A stretch of 64,000 bases of DNA from Microbacterium sp. 1.5R (GTDB lineage Bacteria > Actinomycetota > Actinomycetes > Actinomycetales > Microbacteriaceae). This document shows, in pieces, positions 16,742 through 25,026 of this stretch; position 1 is the first letter of the stretch, and each line of letters starts with the position of its first letter. The notes beneath the pieces are model-generated. The model searched no databases. It saw only the letters and a list, made by a program, of their open reading frames with translations, and was not told the origin of the DNA. The translations under genes and the position numbers were made by a program. The DNA lies in contig NZ_CP018151.1 of assembly GCF_001889265.1 (NCBI RefSeq), forward strand, positions 1,240,001 to 1,304,000. The letters run 5' to 3'.

Positions 16742-18334
16742 ATGAACGAAGACAGCACCCAGGACCACACGGCACCTGCGTCGAATGACGCAGCGCCGTC
16801 CACCGAGGCAGCAGAGGTCGTCGACCGTTCGACGACGGATGCCGCCGCTCAGACCCCCGGCATCGTCGCCGCCCCGGGGCCATATCAGGGACACCACGTT
16901 CCCGCGACGTTCACGTCGTCACCCGCGCCGGCATTCGAGGCGCCGGCCGCCCCGGTGGCGCCGGACGCCCAGACCGTCCCGCAGCAGTACCTCGGAGCGC
17001 CGGGACACCACCCTGGCCACGCATCGGGACCGGTCGGCGGACCGGCCGCGGCCTCTCCCGGTGCGGCGTTCGGTCTGCACACCGGAGCGCAGCCCGGGCA
17101 GCCGGTCGACGGCTCCGTCAAGGTCAAAGAGCAGAAGCCGCGCGCCGGAGTGAAGTTCGCCGCAATCGTCGTGGCGGCTGCGCTCGTCGGCGGTGTCGCG
17201 GGCTTCGGCGGCGGAGCGATCCTCAACGGGATCTCCGACCAGAGTTCGACGGGCGTCGCCCAGGGTCCCGAGACCATCACCGTCAACAACCCCGGCTCCG
17301 TCAACGAGACGACGGCCGTCGCGACCGCGGCGCTCCCGTCGGTCGTCACCATCGAGGTGGCCGGCTCCGATCAGGGCGGCAGCGGATCGGGCGTCATCAT
17401 CAGCGACGACGGCTACGTGCTCACGAACACTCACGTGGTGACGCTCGGCGGCGCAGTCGCCGATCCCACGATCCGCGTCACCACGTCGGACGGCCGCATC
17501 TTCTCGGCGACCGTCGTCGGGACCGACCCGATCTACGACCTCGCCGTCATCAAGCTCGAGGACGCGACAGATCTCACCCCGATCGACTTCGCAGACTCCT
17601 CCAAGCTCAACGTGGGGGACACCGCGGTGGCTCTGGGCGCGCCGCTCGGCCTGTCGAACTCGGTCACGACCGGAATCGTCAGTGCTCTGAACCGCAGCAT
17701 CCAGATCGCGTCGTCGGCGCTTCCGGACTCGTCCTCGGAAGATGCTCCGCAGAACGAGCAGCAGACGCCTGAGGAGGGCGAGGGCCCGTTCCAGTTCGAT
17801 CTGCCCGGCAACACCTCGCAGCAGACGTCGGAGTCGATCTCGATCGCCGTGATCCAGACGGATGCCGCCATCAACCACGGCAACTCCGGCGGCGCGCTCG
17901 TGAACAGCAAGGGCGAGCTCATCGGCATCAACGTCGCGATCGCGAGCTCCGGGAGCTCGGAGGAGTCGGGATCCATCGGGATCGGCTTCGCCATCCCCGC
18001 GAACATCGCTCAGCGGGTGTCGGAGGAGATCATCGCCGACGGCGCAGCCACCCATGGCCTGCTCGGGGCGTCGGTGCAGGATGCGGCCAGCGTCAAGGAT
18101 GCCGACGTGTCGGGTGCCTACATCGCGGATGTCACCGGTGGCGGCGCCGCCGCGGCCGGCGGGCTGAAGGCCGATGACATCGTGACCGCGTTCAACGGCG
18201 TGCCCATCACGAGCGCCAGCGACCTCACGGCGCAGGTGCGGGCGGCAGCCGGGGGCAGCGACGCGAAGGTCACGTACATCCGTGGCGGCAAGGAATACGA
18301 GGCCGATGTGACCCTGGGCGACCTCGCCGGCTGA
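16742..18334 (+). CDS. HtrA/DegP-type membrane-anchored serine protease with PDZ
   Basis: 530-residue envelope protease. A long cytoplasmic N-terminus rich in Pro, Ala and Gly (1-135) precedes one membrane segment (about 138-160), a trypsin-like domain and a C-terminal PDZ domain (about 440-525). The triad is His231 (TNTHVV), Asp266 (YDLAVIKLE) and Ser382 (HGNSGGALVN). An insertion rich in Glu and Gln (about 325-365) sits between strands of the protease domain. The ATG has GAAGGAG 8 nt upstream. A very strong 20-bp hairpin follows the stop and contains the start of the next gene. Confidence 0.94.
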   Translation: MNEDSTQDHTAPASNDAAPSTEAAEVVDRSTTDAAAQTPGIVAAPGPYQGHHVPATFTSSPAPAFEAPAAPVAPDAQTVPQQYLGAPGHHPGHASGPVGGPAAASPGAAFGLHTGAQPGQPVDGSVKVKEQKPRAGVKFAAIVVAAALVGGVAGFGGGAILNGISDQSSTGVAQGPETITVNNPGSVNETTAVATAALPSVVTIEVAGSDQGGSGSGVIISDDGYVLTNTHVVTLGGAVADPTIRVTTSDGRIFSATVVGTDPIYDLAVIKLEDATDLTPIDFADSSKLNVGDTAVALGAPLGLSNSVTTGIVSALNRSIQIASSALPDSSSEDAPQNEQQTPEEGEGPFQFDLPGNTSQQTSESISIAVIQTDAAINHGNSGGALVNSKGELIGINVAIASSGSSEESGSIGIGFAIPANIAQRVSEEIIADGAATHGLLGASVQDAASVKDADVSGAYIADVTGGGAAAAGGLKADDIVTAFNGVPITSASDLTAQVRAAAGGSDAKVTYIRGGKEYEADVTLGDLAG

Positions 18335-18354
18335 CTCCGGCAACCGTGCTCACC

Positions 18355-18401
18355 GAGAAGGACGCCACCCCGCGATAGGCTCGCGGGGTGGCGTCCTTCT
18401 C
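18355..18401 (+). terminator. 20-bp hairpin ending htrA and enclosing the next start
   Basis: Perfect 20-bp arms at 18355-18374 and 18382-18401 with a 7-nt loop (18375-18381), followed by TTTCGG. The loop includes TAGGCT, a -10-like hexamer, and the right arm contains the GTG start of the following gene at 18388. Confidence 0.8.
18376..18381 (+). promoter_or_regulatory. Candidate leaderless promoter -10 (TAGGCT) in hairpin loop
   Basis: TAGGCT ends 7 nt before GTG 18388, the same spacing as other boxes in this window. A transcript beginning at 18388 would lack the left arm and so escape the hairpin. Confidence 0.5.
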
Positions 18402-19641
18402 TTTCGGCTCCGGCAATGCGGCCAAGCTGCTTCGGATACCGCTCTACCTCGCCGGACGCGCCGGCACCCTCGTGATTCCGCGCGGGGCCCGATGGGTGTT
18501 CGGGTGCGGTGCAGGCGTCGGGGATGGGGCTCTCGCCCTGCACCGTGTCGCCGCAGCAGAGGGGCACGACACCGTGTGGCTCACGTCCTCCGATCGGGAA
18601 GACCGCGATGCCGCGGCGCTCGGCCTCCGCACGGTGCGCAAGGGCAGCCTGCGAGGGTGGTGGGCGACGGCGCGTGCCCGCGTCGTCGTCGTCACGCACG
18701 GCCTCGGCGACGTCAACCGCTATGCGGTGTCCGGTGCCTTCGTCGTGCAGCTCTGGCACGGCATCCCCCTCAAGCGGATCGGATTGGACTCACCCGCGAC
18801 CACGCAGGTCCCGGACGTCCCCGGTGCGCCGCTGCTGCGTCGTCTCGTCGGCTTCCTGTACTGCCGAGCCGCTCAGCGGATCCGAGTCTTCCCGGCCGCA
18901 TCGCACCGGTCGAGGGGTCGGCTCGAGTCGGCCTTCGCGCTCGGCGACGGCCGCGTCGTCGTCACGGGCGAGCCGCGCGTCGACGTGCTGTCCGCAGGCG
19001 ACCCGACCGAGCGTCGGGCCGCCGCGTCCGATGCGCTGGCGCGCGTCGTCGGCGAATTGCCGACCGCATCTCGGACGATCCTCTACGCCCCGACCTGGCG
19101 CGACGGAGCCGATGATCCGGCAGTCCCGTCGGCGACTCAGTGGGTGCGGATCATCCAGATGCTCGAGCAGCGGGATGCCGTGCTGCTCGTTCGCTCCCAC
19201 CCGCTCGGAGAGGGCGGGTATGCGCCTCCGCTGCCCAGCAGAAGGGTGCGGATGCTCGGCTCCGGCCTGCTGACCGACGTCACGCCGGTGCTGCCGGCGA
19301 TCGATGTGCTCATCACCGACTACTCCTCGCTGGCGTACGACGTGGGACTCTTGAGAATGCCGGTGCTGTTCCTCGCTCCCGACGCCGAGGACTACGCGCG
19401 GACGAGAGGCTTCTACGGTCGGTTCCAGGACGTCGCCGGCGACGACGCCGCGACCGGCTGGGACTCGCTCTTGCCGCAGCTGTCTGCACTTCTGGACGAC
19501 GAGGACCTCTTCTCTGCACGCGCCGAGCGTTCGGATACGCTCAGCGCGGAGATGCACGCCTTCCGCGACGGCGGCAACACCCGGCGCGTCTACGAGACAA
19601 TCCGTGCGCGGGGGATCCCCGCGCCGAAGGGAGCAGCATGA
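18388..19641 (+). CDS. CDP-glycerol glycerophosphotransferase family protein (TagB/TagF-like) 1
   Basis: 417-residue peripheral membrane enzyme expected to transfer glycerol-phosphate (or a related polyol phosphate) from a CDP donor onto a lipid-linked teichoic-acid-like acceptor. Family motifs are LWHGIPLKRIG, YAPTWRDG, RSHPLGEG and ITDYSSLAYDVG. The hydrophobic N-terminus (LLRIPLYLAGRAGTLVIP) is typical of the group. The GTG start lies inside the right arm of the upstream hairpin; a TAGGCT box 7 nt before it supports this start. Its last codons overlap the next gene (ATGA at 19638). Confidence 0.88.
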   Translation: MASFSFGSGNAAKLLRIPLYLAGRAGTLVIPRGARWVFGCGAGVGDGALALHRVAAAEGHDTVWLTSSDREDRDAAALGLRTVRKGSLRGWWATARARVVVVTHGLGDVNRYAVSGAFVVQLWHGIPLKRIGLDSPATTQVPDVPGAPLLRRLVGFLYCRAAQRIRVFPAASHRSRGRLESAFALGDGRVVVTGEPRVDVLSAGDPTERRAAASDALARVVGELPTASRTILYAPTWRDGADDPAVPSATQWVRIIQMLEQRDAVLLVRSHPLGEGGYAPPLPSRRVRMLGSGLLTDVTPVLPAIDVLITDYSSLAYDVGLLRMPVLFLAPDAEDYARTRGFYGRFQDVAGDDAATGWDSLLPQLSALLDDEDLFSARAERSDTLSAEMHAFRDGGNTRRVYETIRARGIPAPKGAA

Positions 19642-21074
19642 CCACGGCCCGGATCGATGAGGCGGCAGAGACGCTGGTCATCGCAGGCGCCGGCCAGCGC
19701 CCCACCACCGCCGAGCTGATCGGGCCGCGCGCCCGGGTCGGCGCGCGCATCACCGGCGGAGGCAAGACCTGGAAGGCGACGTTCCCGCTGCGCGCAGCAC
19801 GGTGGGGCGGCCCTGAGCTTCCCCTGCCGACTGGGGACTACGAGCTGCACATTGCAGACGTGGAGCTCGGTGATCTCCTCGTCGCAGCGGAGGTGCTGAC
19901 CGGCGTGCGCGTCGCCGTCGACGGGACGACCGTGCGCATCGCGGCGCCGATCGATCCCGCCTATGAGACGAGCGAGGGGCAGGCGACGCTCGAGGGCCGC
20001 TACCTCGCGCATCCCGGGGCGACCGAGAACGCCGTCTTCTTCGAGAGCTTCTACGGACGTGCCGTCGGCTGCAACCCGCAGGCGATCGACCGCGCCTTGT
20101 TCGCGCAGGCGCCGGACGTCACGCGCTACTGGAGTGTGGTCGACCTGTCGGTTGCGGTTCCCGACGGGGCGATCGCGGTGGTCGAGGGCAGCCCGGAGTG
20201 GTGGCGTGCCCGCGCGGCATCCCGCCTGCTCGTGGTCAATGACTGGCTGCGCCGCCGCTTCGCTCGCAAGCCCGGCCAGAAGGTGCTGCAGACCTGGCAC
20301 GGCACGCCCCTGAAGCGGCTGGCGCTGCACCGTCCGGGGTTCGCTCCTCGACGGATGGCGGCGGTCATCAAGGAGTCTCGACGCTGGGACGTGCTTCTGG
20401 CACAGAATACCTACTCCGAGCGCATTCTCCGCAAGGCATACGCATTCTTCGGACGGCCCATCTGGGTCGAGGGGTATCCGCGGAACGACGCTCTGGTCAC
20501 CGGGGATGCCGCAGCGATCCGCGCCGCCCTGGGCATCGCCGACGGCGAGCGCGTGCTGCTGTATGCGCCCACCTGGCGCGACGACCGACCCGAGATGGTC
20601 GACTTCATCGACGCGGAGGAGCTCGCCAGGCAGACGGACTCCGTCGTGCTCGTGCGCGGCCACTCGCGCACGATCGACACGGGACGGGACCGAGCGGGCG
20701 CTCGCGTGATCGACGTCACCGGATACCCCGAGACCTCGCAGCTTCTGCTCGCCGCGGACGTGTTGATCACCGACTATTCCTCGGTGATGTTCGATTTCAG
20801 TGTCACGGGCAAGCCGATGTTCTTCCTCGTGCCCGACCTCGACCACTATCGCGGAGAGCTCCGTGGGTTCTACTTCGATCTCGAGACCCGCGCCCCCGGC
20901 CCTCTGGTCCGCACGCAGGATGAACTGGTCGCGGCACTCGCCGACGGCGAGCACGGGAACGTCTATGCCGAGCGATATCGTGCCTGGCGGGCGCAGTTCA
21001 ACCCGCGGGATGACGGTCGCTCCGCCGAGCGGGTCGTCGCGCGGATCCTGGACCAGGGGTACGTCACCCGGTGA
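19638..21074 (+). CDS. CDP-glycerol glycerophosphotransferase family protein 2
   Basis: 478-residue enzyme with an N-terminal extension of about 150 residues, mostly beta in appearance, before the glycerophosphotransferase domain. Motifs are LQTWHGTPLKRLALH, AQNTYSERILRKAY, YAPTWRDDRPEM, RGHSRT and ITDYSSVMFDF; His in WHGTPLKR and the later His/Asp-containing motifs are the residues associated with catalysis in TagF. The ATGA overlap with the previous gene indicates an operon. With the other two family members here it probably builds or primes a poly(polyol-phosphate) wall polymer. Confidence 0.9.
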   Translation: MTTARIDEAAETLVIAGAGQRPTTAELIGPRARVGARITGGGKTWKATFPLRAARWGGPELPLPTGDYELHIADVELGDLLVAAEVLTGVRVAVDGTTVRIAAPIDPAYETSEGQATLEGRYLAHPGATENAVFFESFYGRAVGCNPQAIDRALFAQAPDVTRYWSVVDLSVAVPDGAIAVVEGSPEWWRARAASRLLVVNDWLRRRFARKPGQKVLQTWHGTPLKRLALHRPGFAPRRMAAVIKESRRWDVLLAQNTYSERILRKAYAFFGRPIWVEGYPRNDALVTGDAAAIRAALGIADGERVLLYAPTWRDDRPEMVDFIDAEELARQTDSVVLVRGHSRTIDTGRDRAGARVIDVTGYPETSQLLLAADVLITDYSSVMFDFSVTGKPMFFLVPDLDHYRGELRGFYFDLETRAPGPLVRTQDELVAALADGEHGNVYAERYRAWRAQFNPRDDGRSAERVVARILDQGYVTR

Positions 21075-21095
21075 GCCGGTCGGCGGTGCGGCGCG

Positions 21096-22169
21096 TCAGG
21101 GGAGTGGCGTGTTGCGGGTGCCGAGTCGGGACGCGTCGACCGTGTCGCGAGCGCCGCGCAGCACGCCCTCGATGAAGCCGAGGCCCCAGGAGAGGTGCAT
21201 GGTGGGCAGAACCAGCAGTGTCCACAGTCTCTGGCGCAGCCCGCCACCGCCGGGGAGGCAGGCGACGCCCACCACGAGCAGCAGATACGCCACCAGCGGC
21301 AGATAGACCACGGCCCCGACGACGAGCGAGAGAGCGCCGGAGAGGATGCCGGTCAACTGCAGGACGCCGGTGAGGAGAGCGGCCGCGACGAGGACGACGA
21401 GCGCCGGGGGAGCGAAGTACCGGATGCCGTTGCGGCGTCCGTATCGTCGCACGAGTTCGCCGCGCCACGCGCCCGTGGCCCGGAACTGGCGGGCGAGGCG
21501 CAGCCAGCTCTCGCGAGGCCAGTAGGTCACCGAGAGATCGGGATCGAACCAGACGAGATGTCCTGCCTGGCGGATGCGGAGGTTGAGCTCCCAGTCCTCT
21601 CCGCGGCGGATCGACTCGTCGAAGAGCCCGACCTCGTCGAGCACCGACCGACGCATGACGCCGAGGTAGGCGGATTCGGCCTCGCCCTCGTGGGTGCCGC
21701 CGTGGTAAGCCCCGCCGCCGAGGCCGACGGGGGAGTTGTAGAGGCGCGCGACGGAGGTCTGGAACGGCGTGCGCCCGTCAGCGCGCATCACACCGCCGAC
21801 GTTCGCGGCACCCGTGCGTTCGAGAGTCGCGAGGGCGAGGGCCGCATAGCCCGGAGCGAGTTCGGAATGGGCGTCGACGCGGACGATCGTCGCGAAGCGG
21901 CTGGCCCGGATCGCGGCGTTCAACCCGACCGGGATGTGAGCTGCGGGGTTGTCGACGAGGCGGATCCGCGCGTCCCCGGCGGCCAGGCGCTGAGCGAGTT
22001 CCGTCGTGCCGTCGGTGGAGGGCCCGAGCGCGAGCACCAGCTCTGCGGGGACAGTGAGCTCCTGCTGGAGCACGGAGGCGACTGCGTGCTCCAGATAGGC
22101 GCGCTCGTTGAGCACGGGCATGACGAAAGACACTCCGTTCTCCGGGGCGGCGATGTCGTTGTCAGGCAC
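21096..22169 (-). CDS. GT2 glycosyltransferase with C-terminal membrane segments (ExoA-like)
   Basis: 357-residue inverting glycosyltransferase with an N-terminal GT-A domain (SFVMPVLNERAYLEHAV, LGPSTDGTTE, RVDAHSELAPGY with the DxD-like DAH, RGEDWELNLRIR) and three to four membrane helices from about residue 255 to 345. It resembles succinoglycan ExoA-type enzymes that extend lipid-linked sugars at the membrane. GTG 22169 is chosen as start: CATGAT ends 7 nt upstream and the 16 codons before it look non-conserved. It is flanked on both sides by plus-strand CDP-glycerol transferase genes, so it probably works on the same polymer. Confidence 0.85.
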   Translation of the reverse strand: MPDNDIAAPENGVSFVMPVLNERAYLEHAVASVLQQELTVPAELVLALGPSTDGTTELAQRLAAGDARIRLVDNPAAHIPVGLNAAIRASRFATIVRVDAHSELAPGYAALALATLERTGAANVGGVMRADGRTPFQTSVARLYNSPVGLGGGAYHGGTHEGEAESAYLGVMRRSVLDEVGLFDESIRRGEDWELNLRIRQAGHLVWFDPDLSVTYWPRESWLRLARQFRATGAWRGELVRRYGRRNGIRYFAPPALVVLVAAALLTGVLQLTGILSGALSLVVGAVVYLPLVAYLLLVVGVACLPGGGGLRQRLWTLLVLPTMHLSWGLGFIEGVLRGARDTVDASRLGTRNTPLP

Positions 22170-22175
22170 ATGACG

Positions 22176-22181
22176 ATCATG
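22176..22181 (-). promoter_or_regulatory. Candidate leaderless promoter -10 (CATGAT)
   Basis: Minus-strand CATGAT ends 7 nt before the chosen GTG at 22169. Confidence 0.45.
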
Positions 22182-22262
22182 GCATGCGCTTCTCGCGCGT
22201 TCGCTGATTCCCGGCACCGGTGATCTCGGAAGGCGTCAGGCGGGGCGAGCCGCCGCACTCGG

Positions 22263-22268
22263 TATCCT
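22263..22268 (+). promoter_or_regulatory. Candidate leaderless promoter -10 (TATCCT)
   Basis: TATCCT ends 7 nt before the ATG at 22275, divergent from the box at 22176-22181. A GGAGGG also sits between box and ATG. Confidence 0.5.
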
Positions 22269-22274
22269 GGAGGG

Positions 22275-23558
22275 ATGGGTGCTGTGTCCGATGCGAAGAA
22301 GGCCTACCGTCTGCTGAAGCGGGCGCTCGCCTCGCGCAAGGCTGTGCAGCGAGTGCGGCGGCGCCTCGCCGAGCGCGAACCGCACCCGCCGGAGCACTAC
22401 CAGGTGGCGGTGTACTTCGCCGACGGCGACGTGAACATGTACCAGATGCGGCAGTGGTATCGCCCTCTCGTGGAGCTGTCGAAGCACTGGCCCGTCGTCG
22501 TGCTGTCCCGGTCGGCGACGGGCGCCGACAAGCTGCTCGACGAGGCCGGTCCTCCCGTCGCCTTCGTCCCGACGATCCGCGATCTCGAACGGTTCCTCAG
22601 CACGCAGGACATCCGTGTCGTCCTCTACGTGAATCAGAACACCCGCAACTTCCAGATGTTCCGCTACGGCAGGCGCTGGCACGTGTTCATCAATCACGGC
22701 GAGTCGGACAAGATGTACATGACGACCAATCAGTACAAGGCGTACGACTACGCCCTGGTCGCAGGACAGGCTGCCCGTGACCGCCTGTCACGGACTCTCT
22801 GGGACTGGGACATCGATCGACGGACGATCGAGATCGGCCGGCCGCAGGCCGACCACTACTCGGGCACGCTGCCGTACGTTCCGGACGAGCGCACCGTGGT
22901 GCTCTACGCCCCGACGTGGGAGGGCGACCGCCCGAGCGCGCACTACGGGTCGATCGCCACCCACGGCGAGACCCTCGTCACGACGCTGCTCGCCTCGGAG
23001 AGGCACCGCGTGATCTACCGCCCGCACCCGCGAAGCGGCGTGATCGACGACGCGTACGGTGCCGCGCACCGACGCATCATCGCCGCCATCGCGGCCGCCA
23101 ACGCCGCGGATCCGTCCGCACAGCACGTCTACGACGACGGCGCGGAGCTCGGATGGCAGCTGGCCGCCGCCGATGTCGCGATCGTCGACATCTCGGCGAT
23201 GGTCTACGACCGCCTCGCAGTAGGCAAGCCGCTGATGATCACACGGCCGGCCGACGAGAGGGCATCGATCGACACCAACGGCTACCTGTCGGACTGTGAA
23301 TGGCTCGACGCCGGCGCTGCGGGTGACATCGTCGCCGAGGTGGAACGCGTGCGTGCCGACGAGGTCGCCATCGCGAGGCTGCGCATGTGGGTGCAGCACT
23401 ACTTCGGAGACACGACCCCCGGAGTGGCCACAGAGAAGTTCCACGCCGCGATCGCGCAGCTCATGCAGAAGTGGGATCGTTGGCAGGCGAACGAGATCGG
23501 GGCAGTGCGCACCGATGAGGACGATGACGACGAAGAGGCCGACGAAGAGGAGGTCTGA
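22275..23558 (+). CDS. CDP-glycerol glycerophosphotransferase family protein 3
   Basis: 427-residue family member, more divergent than the other two: FINHGESDKMYMTTNQYKAYD replaces the usual WHGTPLK region, followed by YAPTWEGDRPSAHYG, YRPHPRSG and IVDISAMVYDRLAVGKP. The substitutions at the substrate site suggest a different donor, acceptor or priming role. The C-terminus ends in a run of Asp and Glu. The stop is 1 bp before the birA GTG. Confidence 0.85.
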   Translation: MGAVSDAKKAYRLLKRALASRKAVQRVRRRLAEREPHPPEHYQVAVYFADGDVNMYQMRQWYRPLVELSKHWPVVVLSRSATGADKLLDEAGPPVAFVPTIRDLERFLSTQDIRVVLYVNQNTRNFQMFRYGRRWHVFINHGESDKMYMTTNQYKAYDYALVAGQAARDRLSRTLWDWDIDRRTIEIGRPQADHYSGTLPYVPDERTVVLYAPTWEGDRPSAHYGSIATHGETLVTTLLASERHRVIYRPHPRSGVIDDAYGAAHRRIIAAIAAANAADPSAQHVYDDGAELGWQLAAADVAIVDISAMVYDRLAVGKPLMITRPADERASIDTNGYLSDCEWLDAGAAGDIVAEVERVRADEVAIARLRMWVQHYFGDTTPGVATEKFHAAIAQLMQKWDRWQANEIGAVRTDEDDDDEEADEEEV

Positions 23559-23559
23559 C

Positions 23560-24324
23560 GTGGACCTTCCACTCACTGCCGCGGTCGCCTCATGTCTCGA
23601 GGTGCTGACCGAAGCAGGCTCGACGAACGACATCTTGAGCGAGCGAGCGCGCGATTCGCCGTCGACGCCGCACCTGTCCGTTGTCGTCACCGACAACCAG
23701 ACGGCGGGGCGCGGCAGACTCGGCCGCTCCTGGACATCCGCGCCTGGCGCATCGCTCGCCGTCTCCGTGCTGCTGCGGAGGCTGCCCTCGGCGGCGGATT
23801 CGCGAGGCTGGATCCCGCTCGCGGCCGGAGTGGCGATGGCGGATGCGATCGCCGAACAGCTTCCCGACCACGACGTGGCGGTCAAATGGCCGAACGACAT
23901 CTTGGTCGACGGTCGCAAGATCTGCGGAATCCTGGCGCAGGCGACTCAGGATGCGGTCGTCGTCGGAACCGGTGTGAACACGGCGATGACACGGTCGGAG
24001 CTTCCGGTGCCGACCGCGACGTCCTTCGCGATCCTCGGCGTCGAGGCCGACGCCGACAGGCTTCTCGCCACCTACCTGCGCGCACTCGATCAGCTGGTCG
24101 CCGAGCTCGCCGGAGCGGGCGACGCCGTCTCGAGCGGTCTCCACGCCGCCGCGACCGAGCGGTGCGCCACGATCGGTCTCGACGTCAGGGTCTCCCTTCC
24201 CGGCGACTTCGTCCTCGTCGGAAGAGCCACCGGACTCGACGTGGACGGTCGGCTCGTCGTGCAGGCGGAGGGCGGCGACACGTCGATCTCTGCCGGAGAT
24301 GTGGTGCACGTCCGTCCGGCGTGA
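23560..24324 (+). CDS. birA: Biotin--[acetyl-CoA-carboxylase] ligase, monofunctional
   Basis: 254-residue enzyme that makes biotinyl-AMP and biotinylates the carboxyl carrier protein. The catalytic domain opens with AGSTNDIL and carries DNQTAGRGRLGRSWTS and VKWPNDILVDGRKICGIL (active-site Lys), then a C-terminal SH3-like domain (about 205-254). It has no N-terminal helix-turn-helix, so it is not a repressor. The GTG at 23560 has GGAGG 8 nt upstream; this start lies just after the stop of the upstream gene. Confidence 0.94.
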   Translation: MDLPLTAAVASCLEVLTEAGSTNDILSERARDSPSTPHLSVVVTDNQTAGRGRLGRSWTSAPGASLAVSVLLRRLPSAADSRGWIPLAAGVAMADAIAEQLPDHDVAVKWPNDILVDGRKICGILAQATQDAVVVGTGVNTAMTRSELPVPTATSFAILGVEADADRLLATYLRALDQLVAELAGAGDAVSSGLHAAATERCATIGLDVRVSLPGDFVLVGRATGLDVDGRLVVQAEGGDTSISAGDVVHVRPA

Positions 24325-24369
24325 GTCTGACACGCCCGGCGCGCGAGCGGCGATGTCGGCGGTTGCGGG

Positions 24370-24375
24370 CACAAT
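24370..24375 (+). promoter_or_regulatory. Candidate leaderless promoter -10 (CACAAT)
   Basis: CACAAT ends 7 nt before GTG 24382; the same hexamer at the same spacing precedes GTG 46889. Confidence 0.45.
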
Positions 24376-24381
24376 GGAGGG

Positions 24382-24936
24382 GTGACTCAGCCCGTGACTC
24401 TCGGCGGAAGGCCGACGATGCCACCGCCGGGTGCGCCCGCGGAAGAGCTGCTCATCGCCCGGTTCCGCACTCACGCCCGGAGGCTCTTCTGGTCGGCGCT
24501 CGTGCTCATCGCCGTCTTCGGTGCGACGTCCTTCTTCTACGACAACCTCCCGGCGCCGTTCGAGAACTGGATGCTGCTGAGTGCAGCCGGAGCGATCGTC
24601 CTCCTGTTGGTCGTCGTGCCCTGGGTCATCTGGTACTCGCGCTCCGTGACTCTCACCACGCGGAGGGTCATCGTCAATCACGGTGTCGGCGCCCGCAACA
24701 GGCGGGAGATGTCGCACGCTCGGGGATACACGATCGGCGTCCGCCGCGGCATGATCCAGCGGATGTGGGGCGTCGGAACGATCACGCTCTCGAACGGGGT
24801 CGATGCGCCGTTGCGTCTGCCCAATGTTCCGAACGTGACGCTCGTGCACGAGACACTGGCCGATCAGATCGAGGTGAGCCAGATTCTGGCGCACCGCGAT
24901 GCGCAGTCAGGTCACGACGGCACTGCCGGATTCTGA
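24382..24936 (+). CDS. PH-domain membrane protein (bPH2-like)
   Basis: 184-residue membrane protein. A Pro-rich N-terminus is followed by two membrane segments (about 34-54 and 63-84) and a cytoplasmic bacterial PH-like domain (about 85-165, with SVTLTTRRVIVNHG and RRGMIQRMWGVGTITL). Such proteins are common near birA and purK in actinobacteria; their role is unknown. The GTG start is supported by CACAAT 7 nt upstream and a GGAGG in the same gap. Confidence 0.85.
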   Translation: MTQPVTLGGRPTMPPPGAPAEELLIARFRTHARRLFWSALVLIAVFGATSFFYDNLPAPFENWMLLSAAGAIVLLLVVVPWVIWYSRSVTLTTRRVIVNHGVGARNRREMSHARGYTIGVRRGMIQRMWGVGTITLSNGVDAPLRLPNVPNVTLVHETLADQIEVSQILAHRDAQSGHDGTAGF

Positions 24937-25026
24937 GCGCGGTACCGCGTCGGCGGGTCGGGCGGGACGCGTGAACGGCGCTCGCGCTGATGCGCGAGAA
25001 TGGTCAGGACGAAATGGAGGCGGCCC

